From IMG/VR virus record IMGVR_UViG_3300036768_001265, positions 1 through 41,936 of that record: a stretch of 41,936 nucleotides of DNA. One strand, given 5' to 3'. The position numbers and the translations under genes are program-made. Below the pieces are notes generated by a model. That model saw only the letters and a list, made by a program, of their open reading frames with translations, was not told where the DNA came from and ran no database searches. The DNA comes from a virus. Shown here in pieces: positions 22,781-29,640 of this stretch; the stretch's first letter is position 1; every line of letters begins with the position of its first letter.

Positions 22781-22802
22781 GTGGCAGCCCTCGCCAGGCC
22801 CA

Positions 22803-23357
22803 TTACAGCAAGTCGCCAGGCTCGGGCAACGGTGTCGCGTCCACTGCGGCCAATGCGTCAGTCATCGGGCCGCTATTCTTGAGGTCGAAGTGGCACGCCC
22901 GGATGCTCTGCTTGATGGCTTCCTTCATGGCCTCCGCCCCGGCGCGATAAGTCGCGGGGGTTTCACCTCCCCACTTCCGCAAAAGCGCCTTGCGCACTTC
23001 ACGTGTGAGATCGCGAAGCCAGGTGGCGCGGGCGCTGTAGCATGCGACTTTCTCCGCCCAGTCTAGGTAGTCGAGCGGTCGGCCGATTTGGCCATGGATC
23101 TCGCGAGCGGCCGTGATGCAGAATTCTGCGATTTGCCAGCAGATCGCATCGTAGGCGGTAGCGGGCATGGCTGGCTTTTGCGTCAGCCAGGACTCCGCTT
23201 CTTCCAGAAGTATCGAATTGAAGCATGCTGCCATTCCGATAAGGATGGCAGTCTCGGATGGGAACGTGGCCGAGAAGGACAGCTCCCACAACGCGAGTTC
23301 CGCGTAGTAAGGCTCCTCGTCGCGAGGGATGAGGTGAAGATGCTCTTTGGTGAACAT
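22803..23357 (-). CDS. Hypothetical early protein (184 aa), paralogue of the 24204-24599 gene
   Basis: The ATG at 23357 has a perfect AAGGAGG site. The N-terminus MFTKEHLHLIPRDEEP closely matches LLNRDHWHLIIRDEEP of the gene at 24204-24599, and both continue with Ala-rich helices (ETAILIGMAACFN versus EAAVLMTAAACLD). The rest is alpha-helical with Trp and Cys residues (CWQIAEFCITAAREIHG). I do not recognise the family. Two diverged copies in one operon point to duplication of an early host-interaction gene. Confidence 0.65.
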   Translation of the reverse strand: MFTKEHLHLIPRDEEPYYAELALWELSFSATFPSETAILIGMAACFNSILLEEAESWLTQKPAMPATAYDAICWQIAEFCITAAREIHGQIGRPLDYLDWAEKVACYSARATWLRDLTREVRKALLRKWGGETPATYRAGAEAMKEAIKQSIRACHFDLKNSGPMTDALAAVDATPLPEPGDLL

Positions 23358-23401
23358 TGGATCCTCCTTTGGGTTACTTGTGGCAAGCCTCGCGCCAGGC
23401 G

Positions 23402-23479
23402 TCAATGGCCTGGGCGTGGCTGCCAATGAGGGCCCGGTTCCGGGCGCAGCATGAAGGCCAAGGTCTTCATGATGGACAT
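23402..23479 (-). pseudogene. Possible frameshifted remnant peptide related to the 23492-24148 gene
   Basis: A strong ribosome site (GGAGGAAG) precedes an ATG at 23479, giving a 25-residue frame (MSIMKTLAFMLRPEPG...). In the adjacent frame the DNA reads AQAIDAWREACHK and stops at 23374. That resembles the C-terminus TQAIAAWREACDLAEAE of the gene just upstream. A single-base shift would join the two frames into a peptide of about 33 residues, so this may be a decayed partial duplicate, or a tiny gene with a shift. Confidence 0.35.
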
Positions 23480-23491
23480 AGAAACTTCCTC

Positions 23492-24148
23492 CTACTCAGC
23501 CTCCGCAAGATCGCAGGCCTCGCGCCATGCAGCGATGGCCTGCGTCATGTCGCCGCCCGAAAGCTCGGCGATGTCCACCAGGATGTCAATGACATCCTGA
23601 GGCAGCTGCGCGGGCAGCGTGTCGTAGTAGACCGCCGCGAGCGGCACGAGGGCGCGCTTGAGGCGAGCAAGACGCTGCTCGGGCGTCTCGGCCTTCGGCG
23701 GCGGGGGAAGCGCCGGTGTGCCGGGAGCCTCCGGCGGGATGGTGGCCTCGATGCGGCGCTCGGTCTCGAGCGCCGCAGCGACGTGGCGGCCAGAACGCCC
23801 GACAAACGAGCAGTCTTCAAGTCTAGGCCACCAGCCATAGACGCCCTGGCGCTTAGGGTGTTCGCCGAAGGCATGATGGCGCGGCCCGAAGTCCGTGAGG
23901 ACTTCGTGCATGTCCTCGCGGGTGATGTGAGCGTATTTGGATGGCGGAGGGCCATCCTCCGCAAAATAGCGGGCCCATTCCTCGCCGCGACGCAGCACAG
24001 CGAGGTGAGCGGGGTGGTTCTCATAGCCGCCCATAGACTGGGCGGCGATGAGGCGACGCAGCAGTGTCGTATGCTCGCGCCACCAAGCCGCGCTATCCGC
24101 GGCGTTGGTGATGCGGAAGGCCACCCCTGCGGTGGCGCGAATGATCAT
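23492..24148 (-). CDS. Hypothetical early protein (218 aa)
   Basis: The ATG at 24148 has GGAGG upstream. The chain is helical and Trp/Ala/Arg-rich with a Pro-rich linker (PEAPGTPALPPPPKAETPEQ) near residues 140-158 that separates two parts. I recognise no enzyme motif. The coding DNA holds many perfect local inverted repeats, such as AGGATGTCA-A-TGACATCCT at 23580-23598. Confidence 0.6.
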   Translation of the reverse strand: MIIRATAGVAFRITNAADSAAWWREHTTLLRRLIAAQSMGGYENHPAHLAVLRRGEEWARYFAEDGPPPSKYAHITREDMHEVLTDFGPRHHAFGEHPKRQGVYGWWPRLEDCSFVGRSGRHVAAALETERRIEATIPPEAPGTPALPPPPKAETPEQRLARLKRALVPLAAVYYDTLPAQLPQDVIDILVDIAELSGGDMTQAIAAWREACDLAEAE

Positions 24149-24170
24149 TGCTTCCTCCGTTGATTGCAGC

Positions 24171-24200
24171 AAAATGGGCCGCCTCTCGGCGGCCCATTTT
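24171..24200. terminator. Perfect 13-bp hairpin terminator
   Basis: AAAATGGGCCGCC and GGCGGCCCATTTT pair perfectly around TCTC three bases past the stop of the 24204-24599 gene. The A/T ends give it a rho-independent terminator shape on both strands. As the next early gene starts 22 bases later with its own strong ribosome site, termination is probably partial, lowering expression step by step. Confidence 0.8.
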
Positions 24201-24203
24201 TCG

Positions 24204-24599
24204 TCATGCGCCAGGAAGATACTTGGCCCTCCGCAGGGCCCTGGCAAGGGCCTTGGCGAAAGGCCCAAGCCATTCTGTGCCATGGCTGAAGTCAGCCATG
24301 GCAACGATCCCTCGAAGGAGTCCGAAGCGCACGACTCCGAGTCGTGCGTCGCATGCCACCTTGTCGAGGTGGCGTGTGGCAGTCCAGAGGACTGCCTCCG
24401 CTCCGTTTCGAGGCCGCGGAAGGCTCTTCGCGGCCTCGTAGGCCTCGACCATGTGCTTGTGGTCGAGGCAAGCAGCGGCCGTCATGAGGACGGCTGCCTC
24501 GAAGGGGGCGTAGTGGCCAGCCGCCGTCATCAAAGCGGCAGCGACACGGACAGGTTCCTCATCACGAATGATGAGGTGCCAATGATCCCTGTTAAGCAA
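24204..24599 (-). CDS. Hypothetical early protein (131 aa), paralogue of 22803-23357
   Basis: No ATG fits; the TTG at 24599 is chosen because AAGGAAG lies about seven bases upstream and the product then starts LLNRDHWHLIIRDEEP, aligning with the paralogue. The protein is mostly Ala-rich helices (AAVLMTAAACLDHKHMVEAY). The family is unknown. Almost the whole coding sequence is made of short perfect inverted repeats, for example 24328-24348, 24355-24373 and 24378-24396. Confidence 0.55.
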   Translation of the reverse strand: MLNRDHWHLIIRDEEPVRVAAALMTAAGHYAPFEAAVLMTAAACLDHKHMVEAYEAAKSLPRPRNGAEAVLWTATRHLDKVACDARLGVVRFGLLRGIVAMADFSHGTEWLGPFAKALARALRRAKYLPGA

Positions 24600-24640
24600 T
24601 CGAGGCTTCCTTGTGGTAAGGGTTGAAGGGAATGGAAAGG

Positions 24641-24662
24641 AAGGGACCCTCACGGGTCCCTT
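24641..24662 (-). terminator. Hairpin between the first two early genes
   Basis: AAGGGACCC and GGGTCCCTT pair around TCAC (9-bp stem) between the stop at 24676 and the next start at 24599. On the - strand it is followed by a C/T-rich run, so it may cause partial termination or RNA processing. Confidence 0.55.
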
Positions 24663-24675
24663 CCCGAGGATGACA

Positions 24676-25137
24676 TCAGATGTCGATGTCATCCTCATGA
24701 GAGGCCTGCAAGGCCTCCCACTCCGCCTTCTTTGCCTCGACAATCGAGGCAAAGGCGGGATTGGCGATCGCGGCGCGGGCCCGCGCCGCGTATCCCTGCG
24801 GAGTATCCTCCTTGCCAAGGCGCTTGTCCCGCGCCTTGGCGAGGTTGACGAAATGGCGCACGAGGAACGAGTCGAAGGTCTCGCCACTGGCGATCCTCTT
24901 CTCGTTCCAAATGCCCTGTCGCAACTGGGCAAGGACGTGGTCGATCTGTCGGCGCAAGGACTCTGGATCAGCGTCCTTGCCCAACTTGGCGACGCTCGCG
25001 TCGCCAAGTTTTTGCTGGAGTCCATACCTCGCGATCTGGATCGCGATTTCCGGAAGGCTTTCCGGAAATCCGAAATCGGAAAGGTTGACAGTCAGCGTGC
25101 CCCCCACCTTACGAGGGAGCTTAACGGAAACGATCAT
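24676..25137 (-). CDS. First early protein, unknown function (153 aa)
   Basis: The ATG at 25137 has GGAG seven bases upstream and lies about 85 bases below the leftward promoter. The start MIVSVKLPRKVGGTLTVN is beta-type; the rest is helical and charged, ending EALQASHEDDIDI. As the first gene of the early arm it is expected to be strongly expressed soon after infection and to act on the host. No family is recognised. The coding sequence is a chain of perfect inverted repeats, including 24983-25010 (13-bp stem) and 25045-25070 (11-bp stem). Confidence 0.65.
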   Translation of the reverse strand: MIVSVKLPRKVGGTLTVNLSDFGFPESLPEIAIQIARYGLQQKLGDASVAKLGKDADPESLRRQIDHVLAQLRQGIWNEKRIASGETFDSFLVRHFVNLAKARDKRLGKEDTPQGYAARARAAIANPAFASIVEAKKAEWEALQASHEDDIDI

Positions 25138-25158
25138 GGTGCACTCCGTTGTTGAACC

Positions 25159-25176
25159 GTCCGGACCATTCCGGAC
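25159..25176. other. Leader hairpin of the early arm
   Basis: GTCCGGA and TCCGGAC pair around CCAT in the 5' untranslated leader, just above the ribosome site of the first early gene. A 5' hairpin of this kind often protects phage mRNA from decay. Confidence 0.6.
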
Positions 25177-25228
25177 GTCATGACATTACCTCAAAACGGA
25201 ATACGCACAAAGTAACAAAGTGCAACAA

Positions 25229-25256
25229 ATTGTAACGGGCTCGATAGGCGGAACAA
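25229..25256 (-). promoter_or_regulatory. Candidate leftward early promoter
   Basis: On the - strand TTGTTC, 16 bases and TACAAT (5 of 6 for -10). It lies about 90 bases upstream of the first early gene. The adjacent + strand bases ACAAAGTAACAAAGTGCAAC contain short direct repeats that could be protein-binding sites. Confidence 0.5.
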
Positions 25257-25308
25257 GGCTTGGTCGCGTTTGATAAGCCTTGTGTTATATCACGGCGCGC
25301 TTATGCCT

Positions 25309-25329
25309 GGCCGGGCCCTGGGCCCGGCC
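25309..25329. repeat. GC-rich perfect palindrome in the divergent control region
   Basis: GGCCGGGCCC, one T and GGGCCCGGCC: a 10-bp perfect inverted repeat, followed by a C-rich tract to about 25360. It lies between the leftward and rightward promoters and could insulate the two arms. The rest of the 25138-25547 gap holds the promoters, element E and no convincing gene. Confidence 0.7.
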
Positions 25330-25421
25330 CCGGCCCCACCCCCCAGGCGAGCCCGGCCCCCGACCGGGGAGACACCCCAAAATTTTCGCAAGACAAAACG
25401 AACATAAGCTCAAACCAGTTT

Positions 25422-25451
25422 TTCATCCTTACGAATTTTCACATCCATGAA
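25422..25451. repeat. Dyad element copy E
   Basis: Arms TTCATCCTTACGA and TCACATCCATGAA flank ATTT. The inner right arm is diverged. It lies about 38 bases upstream of the rightward promoter that opens the late arm. Confidence 0.75.
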
Positions 25452-25489
25452 ACCACCCCACAAGCACTGGCCCCACGAACAAAGTGCCC

Positions 25490-25518
25490 TTGCATTGGGG
25501 CTATCACTCTTCTATGCT
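25490..25518 (+). promoter_or_regulatory. Rightward sigma-70-like promoter
   Basis: TTGCAT, 17 bases and TATGCT lie about 30 bases upstream of the first + strand gene. It is the only clear promoter seen for the late arm, with element E just upstream as a possible control site. Confidence 0.6.
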
Positions 25519-25547
25519 ATCCTAGCACAGGCAGAGAATGATGGCAA

Positions 25548-26378
25548 ATGTCTACGTTGGCTGAGCAAATTGTGCTTTCTTCCGGGGCGACGACGCACCG
25601 CCTGGACGAACATCTGCGTGTCCCGGCGAGCATGGTCGTAGGCACGATCCCAAAGGTTGGGGAGCGGGTGGAGTCGGAGTTGATCTCGGTCCGGCCGCTC
25701 GCGGAAAGTGAGGCGGCGGCGATCGCGATGGCGGCGGTCGGGGCGAAGCCGCGCGGGCCGGTTAACCTGACGGACTCCATCAGAATTCGGCATCATGCTA
25801 TTGCGAGGTTGATGGCGGCGGGAAGGAAGAAGGCGGAAATTGCGAGGATTATGGATGTTTCTGTGTCGACGCTGTCGCAGCTGGAACGGTCCCCGGCGTT
25901 TCAGGCGCTCATGCTTGAATACATGAACATGATGGATAGGGAGTCGATTGAGTCTTATACCCGGCTGAAGATCATTGGTAATCTTGGCATGGATGAATTG
26001 ACGCGGCGGCTCACGGAGCAGCCGATGACGATTAAGACTTCGGAGGTGATTGAAATTGTCAAGACGTCGGCGGACCGCACGGGGCTCGGACCGACGACAA
26101 GGCAGGTGACGTTAAATGGTCGCATTTCGCCAAATGACCTGCGCGCCATCAAGGCCGCTCAAAACACGATTACGGCGGAGTATTCCGTCGAAGATCAGCC
26201 TGGTGGAGATAGTGCCGCCCCCGCCGTGGGCGGAGAATACGAGGATGACGAGGCTGCAGAAGGAGGGGAAACGGTTCGAGAGGACGTTGGCACGGTGGCT
26301 GGCGAAGCAGACGCGGACGGAAGTCTTATCGGGGATCTGGGTGAGATACTTGGATCAACACGGGGAGGGCTTCGCTAG
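25548..26378 (+). CDS. HTH DNA-binding protein, putative small terminase subunit
   Basis: This 276-residue protein has an HTH-like segment at about residues 80-110 (HHAIARLMAAGRKKAEIARI, DVSVSTLSQLERS), followed by helices (ESYTRLKIIGNLGMDELTRR) and a very acidic C-terminal tail. This layout, DNA-binding HTH then oligomerisation helices then acidic tail, fits small terminases that recognise packaging sites. It is the first late gene and lies 4 kb before terL, so a transcription regulator that binds the dyad elements is a fair alternative. Its last 134 bases overlap the nuclease gene. Confidence 0.55.
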   Translation: MSTLAEQIVLSSGATTHRLDEHLRVPASMVVGTIPKVGERVESELISVRPLAESEAAAIAMAAVGAKPRGPVNLTDSIRIRHHAIARLMAAGRKKAEIARIMDVSVSTLSQLERSPAFQALMLEYMNMMDRESIESYTRLKIIGNLGMDELTRRLTEQPMTIKTSEVIEIVKTSADRTGLGPTTRQVTLNGRISPNDLRAIKAAQNTITAEYSVEDQPGGDSAAPAVGGEYEDDEAAEGGETVREDVGTVAGEADADGSLIGDLGEILGSTRGGLR

Positions 26379-26607
26379 TCCGGATATTGTTGTGCCGGAG
26401 GAGAGGCTCCTGATTGAGTGCAAGCGAACCTACACGCCGGAGGCGGATGCGCAGTTGATGCTGGTTTACAAACCGCTTGTAGATCGTTTGTGGCCGGGAG
26501 GGTGGCGATTGGTGGCGGCGTGCAGGTTTTGGGCGGGGGAACCGAAACGGCTGATTGCCTCGCCGTTGGATGCTGCGGTTGGGATGAATTACTACATCCA
26601 CCGTTAA
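26245..26607 (+). CDS. PD-(D/E)XK nuclease (resolvase-like)
   Basis: The ATG at 26245 lies inside the 3' end of the HTH gene. In the 120-residue product SPDIVV supplies the catalytic Asp and LIECKRT the E-x-K of a minimal PD-(D/E)XK core, and the N-terminal KEGKRFERTLARWLAK resembles Holliday-junction-resolvase and VRR-type nucleases. It may resolve branched DNA before packaging. Overlap of 134 bases with the HTH gene is unusual, but both frames look real. Confidence 0.7.
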   Translation: MTRLQKEGKRFERTLARWLAKQTRTEVLSGIWVRYLDQHGEGFASPDIVVPEERLLIECKRTYTPEADAQLMLVYKPLVDRLWPGGWRLVAACRFWAGEPKRLIASPLDAAVGMNYYIHR

Positions 26608-26672
26608 TAAAACGTGAAAGTGTTCGAGCACGCAGGAAACGAATTTACGCACATGATAGGATAGGTGTTGGG

Positions 26673-27029
26673 ATGAAATCCATCGAGACAATGGCGCGGG
26701 CAGTGGCTGAGAATGCGCTTGTCGTAGCAATTTCGCGGGTGATGATATCACTCGGAGTGCCGATGATTTTGGCATCGGTGCTCTGGGTGTCATCGCAGAT
26801 TGTCGCGCTTGATCGAAGGATTTCGATTATAGAAGAGCAGAAGCCGGAAATAAACCGGCGACTGCTCGAGGCGGAGACGAATGCTCGAAGGAGCATGGAG
26901 GAGCAAATCCGTCAAACGCAACGCTTTGGGCAGATTGAGGCTGGCATTGCCTCGCTTGCGGCGCAGCAGTCTGCGATGCTACGGAGTTTGGAGCGGATCG
27001 AACGGTTGACGGACCAGGCTAGGAGGTAG
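26673..27029 (+). CDS. Membrane protein with coiled coil, putative holin
   Basis: This 118-residue protein has one hydrophobic segment near residues 17-40 (VVAISRVMISLGVPMILASV), then a long charged coiled coil (RRISIIEEQKPEINRRLLEA). It lies directly before a lysis enzyme, so a holin or another membrane lysis factor is likely. The start ATG 26673 has only a weak ribosome site. A 65-base gap before it shows no gene. Confidence 0.6.
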   Translation: MKSIETMARAVAENALVVAISRVMISLGVPMILASVLWVSSQIVALDRRISIIEEQKPEINRRLLEAETNARRSMEEQIRQTQRFGQIEAGIASLAAQQSAMLRSLERIERLTDQARR

Positions 27030-27031
27030 CA

Positions 27032-27676
27032 ATGGATGCTGTGAATTCGCGGGGGTATAGGAATAAAAATCCTGGAAATATTGACTACAACCCGCGGAAC
27101 AAGTGGGTGGGTCAGGTTGGGATTGAGCACACCGGCAACCCGCCCCGGTTTGCGGTGTTTGAAAGTCATGAGTTCGGGATACGTGCGCTTGCGGTGTTGC
27201 TGATGTCGTATCAGGATCGGTATGAGCTGCGGACGATTAGGGGGATCATTTCCCGCTGGGCACCATCCAGCGAAAATAACACGAGAAACTATATTGACCA
27301 CGTTGTGAAGGCAACTGGGTTCGGCCCGGACGAGCGGCTCGATCTTCATACTTATGAGCACATGGAGCCGTTGGTTAAGGCGATCATCACGCACGAACTC
27401 GGCGGGCAGCCGTATGACCAGCGCACGATCGACGAGGGCCTGCGCCGGGCCGGGATCACGAAGCCAGTCACGACGCTGGCGGATGCGGCGACTACCGGCA
27501 CTGGCCGGGGCGCGATGGCTGCGGGCAGTATGACCACGGTGGCGGGGATTGTGGCGCAGGTGGCGACTGGGCTGCAGGGGCTTGATTGGCGAGTGGCGGC
27601 GATTTTATTGTTGGTTGCTGGTGGAATGGCGGTGGCTTGGGTGCTGCATGGACGGCGGGAGGCGACGACTTTATGA
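27032..27676 (+). CDS. Putative endolysin (structural-protein-P5-like) with C-terminal membrane segment
   Basis: The ATG at 27032 has a perfect AGGAGG. The N-terminal 150 residues (SRGYRNKNPGNIDYN, WVGQVG, FAVFESHEFGIRALAVLLMS, ISRWAPSSENNTRNYI) match a phage muralytic family annotated as structural protein P5/endolysin. The C-terminus carries a hydrophobic helix (VAAILLLVAGGMAVAWVLHG), so the enzyme may be membrane-tethered or held in the virion. Position between holin-like and spanin genes supports host lysis. Confidence 0.75.
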   Translation: MDAVNSRGYRNKNPGNIDYNPRNKWVGQVGIEHTGNPPRFAVFESHEFGIRALAVLLMSYQDRYELRTIRGIISRWAPSSENNTRNYIDHVVKATGFGPDERLDLHTYEHMEPLVKAIITHELGGQPYDQRTIDEGLRRAGITKPVTTLADAATTGTGRGAMAAGSMTTVAGIVAQVATGLQGLDWRVAAILLLVAGGMAVAWVLHGRREATTL

Positions 27677-29292
27677 CTCGGTATTTGGTTAATTCCAGCC
27701 GTTATAAGCACGGTTTTGACCCTCATTGGGAAAATGTTATTTTTTACTTGGCTATGCTTCCACCTGGGTCTGAGCCGGCGGATATAAGCCCAGCAGCGCA
27801 GACTATCACAAAAGTCACTCCGAGTGAGATGGGTTATGTTGCTAATGCCGGGCCGGTTCCTGGAATGTCGGCGTGGCTTTTCGGGAACTTTGCCGGGGGC
27901 AACTCCAACACACACCAACTTATTGTTAACATGTCTCAATTGTTGGATGGGGACTTTACTTTTGAATGTTGGGCAGCGAACCTTGATTTTACTCCAAATG
28001 CGAAAATTCTGTTTTGTATAACAACTCAAACAGATAACATCGGCGTTCCCGGTTCTCACGGCGCCGGACTTAGTTCTGAGGGCTCAATTTATTATCGAGG
28101 TGAAGGCGTCATCGCTAGGATGGGTGGCGTTCCATCAGGCACTCAAGTTATTGCCACTAACTTGGCAATGCACGGCGAGCAGCCTGTGGGTGGTTCATGG
28201 AATCATTATTGCGTGGAACGCAGCGGATCGATCAACCGCTTTTATTTTAATGGCCAGCCTTGGGCATTGACAGTAAATAACGCAACTGTGTTGAGCTCAC
28301 TCCGACTTTTTCTTGGTGGTGGCACAACCTTGGCCAATCAGCCGCACGCTCGTTGGAAAGGTTATCTCGGCCCGACTCGTTTGACGCGAGGAGTTGCTCG
28401 ATTTAACGGCACACCGTTTGTGCCTGGGTTCGATACCTCTGGGTTGATGGTAGAAACGGCCCCGTCTTTTTCGACGCGGAGTTGGGTGCGGGTGCGATTC
28501 ACTGCGATGAATTCAGGGGGTTATGCCAAGCTGGGTGAAATTGAGTTGAGAACTAGCCCTGGTGGACCTGACGTGGCGTCTACGGCTACACACGCATGCA
28601 CTGCGACGTCTAGCCAAGGCACGGCAGCCAATGCCATTGACTGGCCTAATAGTATGGTTTCCGCGACTACAGGCCTTCTTGTTGGGGACAATATCACACT
28701 CGATCTAAAAGCATCTTACAATGTTCAGCATATGATTTTGCAGCAAGGGTCTAATTACGCTACCGCTTTCCGACTGCAATATTCAGACAATAACACGGAC
28801 TGGACGACGGCTGCATCGTATTCAACGATGAGTCCGTGGTTCTCTGGACAGCGCCAGCCTTTCCATGTCCCGAGCGTCGGCTCACACAGATACTGGCGGG
28901 TAGTGATTGACGCTGTCGCGCCTAGCACGACGGCTGACATTATTAACGTCGATCTTTCGGAAACGCCAACAAGTCATTCGCTGGTGGTGCATCCTCATAG
29001 ATTTGGCACAATCCATAACTACAATTGGGACAAGCCAACTGGGAATGTTTTTGACGGCAATCTTTCCACAGAAGGCTGGATTATGAACACATGTGGATGG
29101 GCGACCGTTAGGTTGGCAAATCCAGTATCCTCAATCGAAGAGTTGATGATTAGGTCTACTAGCGATAATACCTACACGCCATCTGCTGGGGTGGTGGAAT
29201 ACTCATCGGATGGAAAGCGGTGGCAAACGGATTGGGGATGGTCGGGGTTGACGTGGGGACCTTCAGAAAGTAAGGTAATCACACGACCTTAG
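27673..29292 (+). CDS. Fibre/spike protein with LamG-like and discoidin-like domains (539 aa)
   Basis: The start overlaps the endolysin stop (ATGA). Residues about 75-250 (DGDFTFECWAANLDF, SWNHYCVERSGSINRFYFNG) form a concanavalin/LamG-type domain. Two later segments (KLGEIELRTSPGG, YNVQHMILQQGS, and GTIHNYNWDKPTGNVFDGNL) look like F5/8 type C (discoidin) carbohydrate-binding domains. It is probably a receptor-binding fibre, although it sits in the lysis block rather than beside the other tail genes. Base composition is more AT-rich than its neighbours, a hint of exchange by recombination. Confidence 0.75.
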   Translation: MTRYLVNSSRYKHGFDPHWENVIFYLAMLPPGSEPADISPAAQTITKVTPSEMGYVANAGPVPGMSAWLFGNFAGGNSNTHQLIVNMSQLLDGDFTFECWAANLDFTPNAKILFCITTQTDNIGVPGSHGAGLSSEGSIYYRGEGVIARMGGVPSGTQVIATNLAMHGEQPVGGSWNHYCVERSGSINRFYFNGQPWALTVNNATVLSSLRLFLGGGTTLANQPHARWKGYLGPTRLTRGVARFNGTPFVPGFDTSGLMVETAPSFSTRSWVRVRFTAMNSGGYAKLGEIELRTSPGGPDVASTATHACTATSSQGTAANAIDWPNSMVSATTGLLVGDNITLDLKASYNVQHMILQQGSNYATAFRLQYSDNNTDWTTAASYSTMSPWFSGQRQPFHVPSVGSHRYWRVVIDAVAPSTTADIINVDLSETPTSHSLVVHPHRFGTIHNYNWDKPTGNVFDGNLSTEGWIMNTCGWATVRLANPVSSIEELMIRSTSDNTYTPSAGVVEYSSDGKRWQTDWGWSGLTWGPSESKVITRP

Positions 29293-29309
29293 ACGAAGGG
29301 GTATGCTCC

Positions 29310-29561
29310 ATGACGACGCTCCAGTTTTGGCTTTTGGCAATTGGAGGATTTATTTCCTCCATTGTGGCTGCGGTGTTCGTGGGAGTTGCGCAGGGGAGGG
29401 CTCGTGAAGAAAAACGGCAACTTGAAGCGAGACTTCGCGGAGCGTCGGAGCGCGTTAGGGCGGACACTGACGCTTTGCGGGTCGGCGATCCTGTTGGTGA
29501 GCTGCGCGCCCGTGGCTGGGTGCGAGGCGTGGAAGCCGATCGTGGTGGACACGCAAGATAG
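29310..29561 (+). CDS. Inner-membrane spanin (Rz-like)
   Basis: This 83-residue protein has an N-terminal transmembrane helix (FWLLAIGGFISSIVAAVFVG) followed by a charged coiled coil (AREEKRQLEARLRGASERVR), the layout of i-spanins. Together with the embedded lipoprotein frame it would bridge inner and outer membranes and disrupt the outer membrane at lysis, so the host is Gram-negative. Confidence 0.8.
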   Translation: MTTLQFWLLAIGGFISSIVAAVFVGVAQGRAREEKRQLEARLRGASERVRADTDALRVGDPVGELRARGWVRGVEADRGGHAR

Positions 29562-29640
29562 GTTGACGACTGAAACGGCACGGCAAATTCTTGCCCATAA
29601 TCTCGTGGGTGAGCGACTTTGTGGATGGAGGGGACAATGA
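29404..29640 (+). CDS. Outer-membrane spanin lipoprotein (Rz1-like), overlapping frame
   Basis: The GTG at 29404 follows GGGGAGGG at good spacing and lies inside the Rz-like gene in another frame. The product has a signal sequence ending LLVSC, a lipobox whose Cys would be lipidated, followed by a short periplasmic part. The overlap of Rz1 within Rz is a known arrangement (lambda, T7). Its stop overlaps the next ATG. Confidence 0.75.
   Translation: MKKNGNLKRDFAERRSALGRTLTLCGSAILLVSCAPVAGCEAWKPIVVDTQDRLTTETARQILAHNLVGERLCGWRGQ

Larger units (their letters stand above)
22350..22802. other. Non-coding 450-bp region, candidate replication origin
   Basis: It contains, from left to right, a promoter (22381-22409), dyad D (22417-22446), G-rich direct repeats (GCATGGAAGCATTG at 22487-22500 and 22511-22524, many GGCTGG units), an AT-rich tract with ten consecutive A (22634-22690) and a hairpin (22744-22769). 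A 16-bp inverted repeat (22602-22617 with 22765-22780) frames the AT-rich tract. Repeats next to an easily melted AT-rich stretch are typical of replication origins. No convincing gene is seen on either strand. Confidence 0.5.

Noticed and set aside
7218-25137. Presence of a T7-like RNA polymerase
   Set aside because: No frame in the early arm shows its motifs, so the phage is not a classical T7 relative despite its terminase and internal virion proteins.
25260-25541. 93-residue open frame in the divergent control region
   Set aside because: The product is a Pro/Gly run from a GC palindrome, it runs through element E and the rightward promoter, and has no ribosome site.
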